A stretch of 64,000 nucleotides of DNA, from the NCBI GenBank assembly GCA_000161975.1, contig GG688422.1, positions 989,824-1,053,823 on the forward strand, given 5' to 3'. Origin of the DNA: Eubacterium saphenum ATCC 49989. GTDB lineage: Bacteria > Bacillota > Clostridia > Peptostreptococcales > Anaerovoracaceae. Position numbers and translations under genes: made by a program. This document shows, one piece after another, positions 1-6,669 of this stretch (the first letter of the stretch is position 1; every line of letters begins with the position of its first letter). The notes below the pieces were generated by a model. The model ran no database searches, was not told where the DNA came from, and saw nothing but the letters and a program-made list of their open reading frames with translations.

Positions 1-175
1 TAAGAGTGTATCTTCTCCAAAGTTTGAAGAGATAAGGCAGATGAGAGTAGGTATTCCCGAGTGGCTTGAGGTAAGTAAGGATAAGCTTGAAGGTAAGGTA
101 GTGTCTATACCTACCAGAGAGCAGATAGATACTCCTATCGAAGAGCATCTAATTGTTGAGTTTTACTCAAAATAG
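1..175 (+). CDS. rpsD: 30S ribosomal protein S4, C-terminal end (partial)
   Basis: An open frame runs in from the left edge and stops at TAG 173-175, leaving 57 residues. The tail, with VSIPTREQID, then TPIEEHLIVEFYSK, matches the conserved end of ribosomal protein S4, a 16S rRNA-binding primary assembly protein of the small subunit. The beginning of the gene lies outside the window. It is followed by rpoA after 54 bases. The order rpsD-rpoA-rplQ is the usual end of the ribosomal protein super-operon in Firmicutes, which supports the call. Confidence 0.93.
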   Translation, partial: KSVSSPKFEEIRQMRVGIPEWLEVSKDKLEGKVVSIPTREQIDTPIEEHLIVEFYSK

Positions 176-229
176 TGTTTGATGAGATATACTCAAGGTA
201 TCTTACTATTGTAAACAACGAGGTGATAG

Positions 230-1180
230 ATGATTAATATTGAAAAACCGACAATTAAAATGTTGCATGATAATGAAAAGGCGAGTGAAGGCAGATTTGT
301 GATAGAGCCTCTCGAGAGAGGTTACGGTATCACTTTAGGGAACAGTCTGAGAAGGGTACTTTTGAGCACCTTGCCGGGAGCAGCCGTTACTTCCATAAGG
401 ATAGATGGAATTTTGCATGAATTTTCAACAATCCCGGGAGTTACCGAGGACGTTACCGAAATCATCCTCAATATCAAAAGGCTTGCTATAAGAGCTTGGA
501 GCGAGGAGCCTATAGTAGCTACCATAAAGGCCAGTGGCCCTTGCGAGATAACAGCTGCCGATATAGACTGCGGTTCTGAGGTTAAAATATTTAACGAGGA
601 TCATCATATAGCGACGCTCGATAAGGATGCGGAGCTTGATATGGAGCTCGTTATAGATAGGGGCAGAGGATATTCTTCTGCAGAACAGAATAAGGGCAAG
701 GACGACCCGATTTCCACAATAGCTATAGATTCCATTTTTTCTCCGGTAGAAAAGGCGAATTTCATAGTGAGCGATACCCGTGTGGGGCAGGTTACGGATT
801 TTGATAAGTTAGAGCTCGAGGTTAGAACTGATGGTTCTATTTCCGCAAATGATGCCGTAGCAGTGGCTGCGAGGATAATGCAGGAGCATTTAGCATTGTT
901 TGTGGAACTCAGCGAAGAAGCCACCGAATATTCCATAATGCTGGAACACGAAGATATCGAGCAAACAAGGGTGCTTGAGAAGAATATAGAGGATTTGGAG
1001 CTTACCGTAAGGTCGCTGAATGCGCTTACGCAGGCAGGTATAGATACGGTATCGGATCTTGTATCCATGACGGAAGGTGAGCTTAATAGCGTTAAGAATT
1101 TAGGGAAGAAATCATTATCCGAGATTAAGGATAAGATAAGAGAATTAGGTTTATCTCTTAGCAATACAGGCGAGGAATAA
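230..1180 (+). CDS. rpoA: DNA-directed RNA polymerase subunit alpha
   Basis: This 316-residue protein has the normal length and layout of RpoA. The N-terminal dimerisation and assembly domain (about residues 1-230) carries the signature LERGYGITLGNSLRRVLLS near residue 27. A short linker follows, then the C-terminal domain (about 240-310) with the helix-hairpin-helix segment LTQAGIDTVSDLV and NLGKKSLSEIKDKI, which contacts upstream promoter DNA and activators. Alpha starts assembly of the core polymerase. The ATG at 230 sits 5 bases after GAGGTG (220-225). It lies between rpsD and rplQ as in most bacteria. Nothing unusual is seen. Confidence 0.98.
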   Translation: MINIEKPTIKMLHDNEKASEGRFVIEPLERGYGITLGNSLRRVLLSTLPGAAVTSIRIDGILHEFSTIPGVTEDVTEIILNIKRLAIRAWSEEPIVATIKASGPCEITAADIDCGSEVKIFNEDHHIATLDKDAELDMELVIDRGRGYSSAEQNKGKDDPISTIAIDSIFSPVEKANFIVSDTRVGQVTDFDKLELEVRTDGSISANDAVAVAARIMQEHLALFVELSEEATEYSIMLEHEDIEQTRVLEKNIEDLELTVRSLNALTQAGIDTVSDLVSMTEGELNSVKNLGKKSLSEIKDKIRELGLSLSNTGEE

Positions 1181-1190
1181 GGAGGAAAAC

Positions 1191-1532
1191 ATGGTAGGAC
1201 ATAAGAAGCTCGGCATGGATTCTGCGCATAGAAAGGCAGTACTAAGAAATCAAGTTACTGATCTTTTTAGAGACGGTAGGATTCAGACGACCAAGGATAA
1301 AGCCAAGGAAACCGGCAGAGCAGCTGAGAAGATGATCACGTTTGCAAAGAAGGGTGATTTGGCGGCGAAGCGCAAGATTTTTGCGTACATATATGATGAA
1401 GATGTTGCAAATAAGCTCATCGAAGAAATTGGACCCAAATACAGCGATAGACAGGGCGGATACACACGAATCCTAAAGCTGGGACCTCGTGTTGGAGATA
1501 ATGCGGAACTGGCTATTTTAGAGCTGGTATAG
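1191..1532 (+). CDS. rplQ: 50S ribosomal protein L17
   Basis: The 113 residues begin MVGHKKLGMDSAHRKAVLRN, the conserved start of bacterial L17, and include KYSDRQGGYTRILKLGPRVGDNAELAILELV at the end. L17 binds 23S rRNA domain III near the exit tunnel. Length is typical. A strong AAGGAGG site precedes the ATG, and the gene starts 10 bases after the rpoA stop, so the two are surely co-transcribed. It is the last gene of the ribosomal operon here. No textbook U-tract terminator follows directly; an AT-rich inverted repeat lies at 1581-1615. Confidence 0.98.
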   Translation: MVGHKKLGMDSAHRKAVLRNQVTDLFRDGRIQTTKDKAKETGRAAEKMITFAKKGDLAAKRKIFAYIYDEDVANKLIEEIGPKYSDRQGGYTRILKLGPRVGDNAELAILELV

Positions 1533-1550
1533 TCAAGGTCTGCAATCGTA

Positions 1551-1868
1551 TTGAGCATAAGGCTCCTTGCTGAAGACATTTTCGTAAAATTAAGCCCAAG
1601 GTTTAAATTTACGAAGATTAATTCAGTAGGGAGTTTTTTTTATTACTCAATAATACTATCCGGTATTTTCCAAAGTACTTTGGAGAAAATAAGATACTCT
1701 AATTCGAAGTTTTTATCATCCGATATCGTTACAGAATTCAAAGGTCGAAGTTCTGATAAGAAAATTGTTGTTACAAGAAATGGGCTTAAGGTCATGAGAG
1801 ATGAAAAAGGCATAGTGACAATTGATTTGTTTGATTTTTTATTAAGCGAGGATAGCTTGGATTGGTGA
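1551..1868 (+). CDS. doubtful ORF or gene remnant of unknown function
   Basis: A 105-codon open frame begins with a TTG that lacks a convincing ribosome binding site, so the start is not trustworthy. The N-terminal half is low in character and runs through an inverted repeat at 1581-1615. The C-terminal part (DKKIVVTRNGLKVMRDEKG, then IVTIDLFDFLLSEDSLDW) looks more like real protein, but I do not recognise the family. Inside the frame is a palindrome, CCAAAGTACTTTGG at 1670-1683, with AT-rich arms extending it. It could be a decayed 3' fragment of a gene or chance. Evidence for expression is absent. Confidence 0.25.
   Translation: MSIRLLAEDIFVKLSPRFKFTKINSVGSFFYYSIILSGIFQSTLEKIRYSNSKFLSSDIVTEFKGRSSDKKIVVTRNGLKVMRDEKGIVTIDLFDFLLSEDSLDW
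1581..1615. repeat. inverted repeat downstream of rplQ
   Basis: TTCGTAAAATTAA pairs with TTTAAATTTACGAA across a short loop, with one mismatch. It lies about 50 bases after rplQ. It has no adjoining T-run (a T-stretch comes only at 1634-1641), so it is at best a weak terminator. Confidence 0.4.
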
Positions 1869-1889
1869 TATGTAAGACAAGCATTACAT

Positions 1890-1943
1890 TTTAACCATCT
1901 TACCGGCCGGCGTTCATAGCAGGGGGGGGTGAAAATGGTTAAA
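1890..1943 (+). other. stem-loop with G-rich loop, followed by a small ORF
   Basis: TTTAACCATCTTACC (1890-1904) can pair imperfectly with GGTGAAAATGGTTAAA (1928-1943). The loop holds a run of eight G (1922-1929) that would act as a ribosome binding site for an ATG at 1935. That ATG opens a 31-codon frame ending in TGA at about 2028-2030. Within that frame lies a second hairpin (1956-1975). The stop is directly followed by MKTL and a stop, behind a perfect GGGGAGGTGAC site at about 2016-2026. The arrangement resembles a folded small-peptide mRNA, but no family is recognised. Confidence 0.35.
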
Positions 1944-1955
1944 CGAGATTTATAT

Positions 1956-1975
1956 GCGGGCTTAAGCCCGCTTTT
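1956..1975 (+). terminator. intrinsic terminator-like hairpin
   Basis: GCGGGCTTAAGCCCGC is a perfect 16-base palindrome directly followed by TTTT. It could end transcripts from the rplQ side or from the small hairpin element just upstream. The very small loop makes it less certain than the other terminators in the window. Confidence 0.5.
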
Positions 1976-2076
1976 GTTGTGTCTGACAAAAAAGTACCTG
2001 CAAAGCAAAATACTCGGGGAGGTGACATGAAAACACTATAAAATTTAGCTTTGAGTAAAATAAATGCATAATCATG

Positions 2077-2104
2077 TTTTCACATCGGCTTCATATGGTA
2101 TAAT
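2077..2104 (+). promoter_or_regulatory. sigma-A promoter of the first surface protein gene
   Basis: TTTTCA (2077-2082) and TATAAT (2099-2104) are 16 bases apart. The spacer contains CATCGGCTTCATAT. Nearly the same string, CATCGGCCTCATAT, sits at the matching place before the second surface protein gene (6595-6608), so the element is conserved between paralogues. The predicted start near 2111 would give a leader of about 180 bases. Confidence 0.65.
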
Positions 2105-2115
2105 ACCAAAGCTTA

Positions 2116-2259
2116 TTGCAATTAACAAATGATATCTTGTTGCAATTGACGAATGCTAGCTAGTTGTAATTAACGAATGCTAGCTTGTTTTAATTAACAA
2201 AAGGTACTTGATTACAATTAGCAAACTGTAGTTTATCTTAATTAATATGTAGTAATTGA
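2116..2259 (+). repeat. six 24-bp tandem repeats in the leader of the first surface protein gene
   Basis: Imperfect copies start at 2116, 2140, 2164, 2188, 2212 and 2236, exactly 24 bases apart. Each opens with a TTGYAATTAAC-like core, and several follow it with RAATG and TAGC. A partial, out-of-phase copy follows near 2250. The block lies between the predicted promoter (-10 at 2099) and the start codon (2290), so it should be transcribed. It is absent before the second and third paralogues. Confidence 0.85.
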
Positions 2260-2289
2260 TAAATGTAGTGAAAGTTAGAAGGAGTAGAG

Positions 2290-5200
2290 ATGAAAGGTTT
2301 TAACTCAAACAAGAAGAATGTAAGTGCTGCAAGCATAGCATCTAAAGCATGTGCGTGGATACTCAGTATCATGCTCGTGGTAACAGGCATGGCGCCGAGC
2401 TTTGCAGCGAATGCTAAGACGGGGAAGGGTAGCGCAATTGCTTCTGTAAAATCAGTATCAAATATTAAGAAACCTTCAAAGACAAAGAAAGATGTTAAGG
2501 ATGAGGAAACATCTAAAACAAAAGTTGAGAAGAAGCCTGATACTGCTAAAAAGTATGTAGGTGCTTCTTCTAAAAAGCAAAAAATTCCTAAAGATAACGA
2601 AGATAAGAACGGTAAGCAAAACAGGATAAAGAATAAGCGCGGTCAGACGTTTGATTTAAATTCTTCAGGAAATGTGTATGCAGAATTTGACGATGAAGAG
2701 AATCTCACTGTTTCAGCTAAAAATGCTTCAGATGATATGAATATAGAAAGAGAGATGTGGTGGCATATGGCAGAGAATCTTGGGGCTGGAATTGGAGAGA
2801 ACGGCTGGAATAAAACCAGAGTAAAAAACATTAGATTTAACACAAATGGTATATATCTACCGAAGCATTCTGAGTGTTTATTCAAAGAGGTTAAAGGCGA
2901 AATTAGTGGCTGCGAAAAGCTAAATACATCGAAAGTAGAGGATATGAGCTATATGTTTAGAGAAGCAACGTCAGCAAATCCTGATGTGTCAAAGTGGGAC
3001 ACATCGAAGGTAATTGATATGAGCCATATGTTTAGAGGAGCAATGTCGGCAAAACCTGATGTGTCAAAGTGGGACACATCGCGAGCAACTGATATGAGCT
3101 ATATGTTTAGAGAAGCAACGTCAGCAAATCCTGATGTGTCAAAGTGGAATGTGTCAAATGTAAATGATTTCCAAGGCATGTTCTATGCAGCAACGTCAGC
3201 AAACCCTAATGTGTCAAAGTGGAATGTGTTGAAAGCAACTGATATGAGATGGATGTTTAGAGATGCAAGATTAGCAAAACCTGATGTGTCAAAGTGGAAT
3301 GTATCAAATGTAACTGATATGAGAGAGATATTTAGAAGCTCAGGAATTGTAAAATTGGATCTTAGTAAATGGAAGTTGAATTGGGTAATGCTAAACTACT
3401 ACTATGGCAAAAGTGAAGAAATGTTTAAAGGCTGTAGTAGTTTAGAAACCTTAAAAACTTCTGCGGGGTTGAGAACATATGTCAGCGTAGGAGACAATCA
3501 CAGCTTTAAGATAATTAAATTGAAGAAAGGGATTCCTGCAAGTGTTGAAAAAGAGAGTCAGAACTTCAATGAAAAGTATGAAATTAACGCAAGCGGTGAC
3601 CAAGAAGTCATATATCACATCTACCGCAAGGACAATTTTGTGGGTGTTACTTTCGATAAAAACGACGGAGATACAGAAAGCTGGGTTAACCACGAGATTG
3701 TAGAAAAAGGCAAGGCGTTTAGTGCAGGTGGCGGAATCATGCCTGCCGAAAATCCTACATATGCAGGATATGTATTTTACGGTTGGACAAAAAACAATAG
3801 TGATACAGCACCTGACTTTGATGAAAATACTGTTATAGTGCATGACATGAAAGTTTACTCTGTATGGAGAAAACCAAAGGTAAACGTTACGTTTGAAGTA
3901 AACGGTGGAAGCGGAGAGATGCCTGCGATGCAAGTAGAACAAGGCAGTGATTATGTACTTCCTGCATGTACATTCACACCACCTGCAGACAAGGAATTCG
4001 ATAAGTGGTCAGTGACTGTAGGAACAGCAGCACCTGTAAACAAACAACCCGGAGAAAAAATAACTGCAAGCGATAACGTAACGGTTAAAGCGATATGGAA
4101 GGATAAACCTATAGAAAAGGTAAATATCACGTTTGATAAAACCGAAGGTGAAGGCAACATGGTAGCTGTAGAGGTAGTTAAGTATAGTAAGTACAAGCTC
4201 CCGGAGAGTACATTCACAGCACCTGCAGGCAAGGAGTTTGATAAGTGGTCAGTGAAGATAGGTTCTGCGCCTGCAGAGGATAAGTACCCGAACGATGAAA
4301 TAACTGCAAGTGATAACGTAACGGTTAAAGCGGTATGGAAGGATAAGCCTATAGAAAAGGTAAATATCACGTTTGATAAAACCGAAGGTGAAGGCAACAT
4401 GGTAGCTGTAGAGGTAGTTAAGGACAGTAAGTACAAGCTCCCGGAGAGTACATTCACAGCACCTGCAGGCAAGGAGTTTGATAAGTGGTCAGTGAAGATA
4501 GGTTCTGCGCCTGCAGAGGATAAGCACCCGAACGATGAAATAACTGCAAGTGACAACGTAACGGTTAAAGCGGTATGGAAGGATACAAAGCCGGCGCCAC
4601 CTGCACCCGGAAAGGTGAGAATAACCTTAGACGGTAACGGCGGAGTGCTTACAGGAGGAGCTGCGGCTACTATAGATGTAGATGAAGGAAGCACGCTGAA
4701 AGAGCAGCTTGAATCTGCAGTAGCAAATAAGATATTTACAAAAGATGCGTATAAGCTCATAGGATTTTCAAGGAGCAAGTTTGCGACTACTGCGGATTAC
4801 AATTTGGATGCACCTGTATACTCAGACATGACACTATATGCGGTATACGAAGAAGCACCTGCGGTTACGAATGTGACGATCAAGTATACTGAAGTGGGTA
4901 TGGATGAAGATGAAGTGATAGAAAACGTGCCTACCGGAAAGCCAATAGGTGATAAGTTGTACGGACACGAAAGAGCACTAGCAGGGCATAGATTCTTGGG
5001 TTACTCCAAAGAAAAGAATGCGGTTAAACCTGACTTTTTCAAGAAAAGCATAGTAACTAATAACCTGGTTATATATCCTGTATACAAGGAGATAGGAATA
5101 GTTGACAAGGTAAAGGTAGCATTCAGGCTAAACGATGGTACGGATGCAAGCCTTAAGACAGAAGAGGTTACCAGGTATGAGTCGCTAGGCGATAAGATGC

Positions 5201-6240
5201 CTACAAAGGATAATGTAGCTGAAAGAGACGGATATCTATTCACAGGCTGGGCCAGGAGTAAGGAGGCTAAGTATCCTGACTTCTTTAGAGGTACAACTGT
5301 TAAGGGCGATATGACGGTGTATGCTGTATGGAAGAGTCTATACGATGAAAAGCTCGGTCAGGCAGTGCTTAAGGTAGCGGCTAAGGCAAAGGGATATGAG
5401 CTTACTATAGAGCCACCTAAGGCAAACCTACACACAGGCTTTGAAATCTTCAGAAGCGAAAAGAAGGACTTTAAGCCAAGTAAGGACAACAAGATAGCGA
5501 CTATAGACAGGAACACCTTAAAGTACTTAGACGAGAAGGCTGATAACGGTAAGGCATACTACTATGCGGTAAGGGCTATAGATGCAGACGGAAGCTATAA
5601 CGGTACCAAGGTTACATATATAGGTAAGCTGTCAGATAAGGTGCTTGCAGCGCCGCTTCCTAAGGATAAGGGAGTGACTGCTACCGTAGTAGGTAAGGGA
5701 GCTGTAGACCTTGAGTTTAACAAGACTATAGCTGCGGCTAAATACAAGGTTACAGTGACTGCGCCTTACGATAAGAAGTTCAAAGAGCAGGTAAAAGAGA
5801 TTGAGGCTAATAAACTTGTAGCGGCAGGTGCAAATAAGGTTAGGGCAAGCGTAACAGGGCTTCCGATGGGTAAATTCCTGGCATTCAAGCTCGAGGCCTT
5901 AGAAGCTGATAATTCTAAATTAGTTGAGTACGGTAACAGCTTCGCATTTATGATGGGAGCAGTTGATAAGCTAAGCGCAAAGGTGAATAAGAAGAAGAGA
6001 GTACTTGACATCAAGTTTAAGGCTATGAAGGGCGCAAGCGGCTATGAAGCTAAGATAGTGATCAATGGCAAGGTTAAGACTATAAAGATAAAGAAGGGCA
6101 AGGGTAAGCTTAAGAAATTTATGGTAGGAAGCATTAAGCTGCCTAAAAAGAAGGACAGATATGTATTTACCTTTAGGGTATTTAAGAGCATAGGTAAGCT
6201 AAAGTACTATGGGCAGACAATAACTAAGACGTTTAAATAG
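2290..6240 (+). CDS. BspA/DUF285 surface protein with InlB-type B-repeats (1316 aa)
   Basis: A large secreted, lysine-rich surface protein. Residues 1-39 form a long signal peptide (hydrophobic WILSIMLVVTG, likely cleavage after APSFA). After a basic linker, about 120-400 hold one IEREMW-type module and DUF285 (BspA-type) repeats of 25 residues, such as TSANPDVSKWDTSKVIDMSH followed by MFRGA. From about 450 come B-repeats (VTFDKNDGD, FYGW, DFDENT). Near 520-760 there are three 80-residue units, the last two almost identical. Further GW-ending repeats and a fibronectin III-like C-terminus ending KLKYYGQTITKTFK follow. There is no LPXTG and no C-terminal membrane helix, so anchoring is unclear. 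The ATG follows AGAAGGAG. Adhesion or host binding is inferred from the families. Confidence 0.85.
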   Translation: MKGFNSNKKNVSAASIASKACAWILSIMLVVTGMAPSFAANAKTGKGSAIASVKSVSNIKKPSKTKKDVKDEETSKTKVEKKPDTAKKYVGASSKKQKIPKDNEDKNGKQNRIKNKRGQTFDLNSSGNVYAEFDDEENLTVSAKNASDDMNIEREMWWHMAENLGAGIGENGWNKTRVKNIRFNTNGIYLPKHSECLFKEVKGEISGCEKLNTSKVEDMSYMFREATSANPDVSKWDTSKVIDMSHMFRGAMSAKPDVSKWDTSRATDMSYMFREATSANPDVSKWNVSNVNDFQGMFYAATSANPNVSKWNVLKATDMRWMFRDARLAKPDVSKWNVSNVTDMREIFRSSGIVKLDLSKWKLNWVMLNYYYGKSEEMFKGCSSLETLKTSAGLRTYVSVGDNHSFKIIKLKKGIPASVEKESQNFNEKYEINASGDQEVIYHIYRKDNFVGVTFDKNDGDTESWVNHEIVEKGKAFSAGGGIMPAENPTYAGYVFYGWTKNNSDTAPDFDENTVIVHDMKVYSVWRKPKVNVTFEVNGGSGEMPAMQVEQGSDYVLPACTFTPPADKEFDKWSVTVGTAAPVNKQPGEKITASDNVTVKAIWKDKPIEKVNITFDKTEGEGNMVAVEVVKYSKYKLPESTFTAPAGKEFDKWSVKIGSAPAEDKYPNDEITASDNVTVKAVWKDKPIEKVNITFDKTEGEGNMVAVEVVKDSKYKLPESTFTAPAGKEFDKWSVKIGSAPAEDKHPNDEITASDNVTVKAVWKDTKPAPPAPGKVRITLDGNGGVLTGGAAATIDVDEGSTLKEQLESAVANKIFTKDAYKLIGFSRSKFATTADYNLDAPVYSDMTLYAVYEEAPAVTNVTIKYTEVGMDEDEVIENVPTGKPIGDKLYGHERALAGHRFLGYSKEKNAVKPDFFKKSIVTNNLVIYPVYKEIGIVDKVKVAFRLNDGTDASLKTEEVTRYESLGDKMPTKDNVAERDGYLFTGWARSKEAKYPDFFRGTTVKGDMTVYAVWKSLYDEKLGQAVLKVAAKAKGYELTIEPPKANLHTGFEIFRSEKKDFKPSKDNKIATIDRNTLKYLDEKADNGKAYYYAVRAIDADGSYNGTKVTYIGKLSDKVLAAPLPKDKGVTATVVGKGAVDLEFNKTIAAAKYKVTVTAPYDKKFKEQVKEIEANKLVAAGANKVRASVTGLPMGKFLAFKLEALEADNSKLVEYGNSFAFMMGAVDKLSAKVNKKKRVLDIKFKAMKGASGYEAKIVINGKVKTIKIKKGKGKLKKFMVGSIKLPKKKDRYVFTFRVFKSIGKLKYYGQTITKTFK
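3860..4585 (+). repeat. three 240-bp tandem repeats inside the first surface protein gene
   Basis: The period is exactly 240 bases (80 codons): 4081-4320 and 4321-4560 differ at only about six positions, while the preceding copy (about 3860-4100) is much more diverged. Each encodes one bacterial Ig-like/B-repeat unit containing EFDKWSV and ITASDNVTVKA. The near-identity indicates a recent in-frame duplication. Confidence 0.92.
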
Positions 6241-6316
6241 TATGGCGAAGGCTTGAGTTGCAAGCAAAGAGAGACATATTTGTAGGCATGCATGGCAGTA
6301 ACATAATCAAATCTTT

Positions 6317-6350
6317 AAGAAAGCTCCCTCACGGGAGCTTTCTTGTTTTT
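6317..6350 (+). terminator. intrinsic terminator after the first surface protein gene
   Basis: AAGAAAGCTCCC and GGGAGCTTTCTT form a 12-bp stem around TCAC, followed by GTTTTT. The same GCTCCC-TCAY-GGGAGC hairpin ends the third surface protein gene (20084-20107). Confidence 0.9.
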
Positions 6351-6367
6351 ATATTTAATGAAGAAGG

Positions 6368-6590
6368 TGCGCATGCGCAGCGCACACTGCGATAACTTAA
6401 ATTATATTCCATGGTTGGAAATTTTTTAAAGAGAATGGCTATGGCGGTAGCCCGGCGCATGGTTGTGAGTTTACGTGTTTTAGGGGATTGGTTGGGGCGG
6501 TAGCCCGGTATCAAAAATAGTTATGTTTAAAGGAGCTGAGGGTGTGCAGGAGGGTTAAAGAATTTTATCAAAATGAACAATAAATCTCAC
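6368..6590. other. intergenic stretch with short repeats, no gene seen
   Basis: Between terminator and promoter I find the palindrome TGCGCATGCGCA (6368-6379), a hairpin CGCAG-CGCACA-CTGCG (6376-6391), and GGCGGTAGCCCGG twice (6443-6455 and 6496-6508), 53 bases apart. The CGCAG-CGYACA-CTGCG hairpin recurs after the third surface gene at 20113-20130, so the downstream flanks of the paralogues are also related. No reading frame with a credible start is present. Confidence 0.6.
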
Positions 6591-6619
6591 TTTGCATCGG
6601 CCTCATATTGTGATACAAT
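6591..6619 (+). promoter_or_regulatory. sigma-A promoter of the second surface protein gene
   Basis: TTTGCA (6591-6596) and TACAAT (6614-6619) are 17 bases apart. The spacer shares CATCGGCYTCATAT with the promoter of the first paralogue. The leader here is only about 45 bases and lacks the 24-bp repeats. Confidence 0.65.
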
Positions 6620-6669
6620 TAAATTTATTTGTATAAATATTTTATAGTGAGGTCATAAGGAGACGGGGA

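Noticed and set aside
2116..2259. 24-bp repeats as a CRISPR or replication origin
   Set aside because: Units are directly adjacent without spacers, and no dnaA, rep or cas gene is near.
2900..3370. Regular 75-bp repeats that could suggest a CRISPR array
   Set aside because: The whole unit is coding (25-residue DUF285 repeats) with no constant repeat and unique spacer alternation, and no cas genes are present.
6150..6240. Sortase or GW-type anchor at the end of the surface proteins
   Set aside because: No LPXTG-like motif, hydrophobic helix and basic tail sequence is present; the end is a fibronectin III-like fold.
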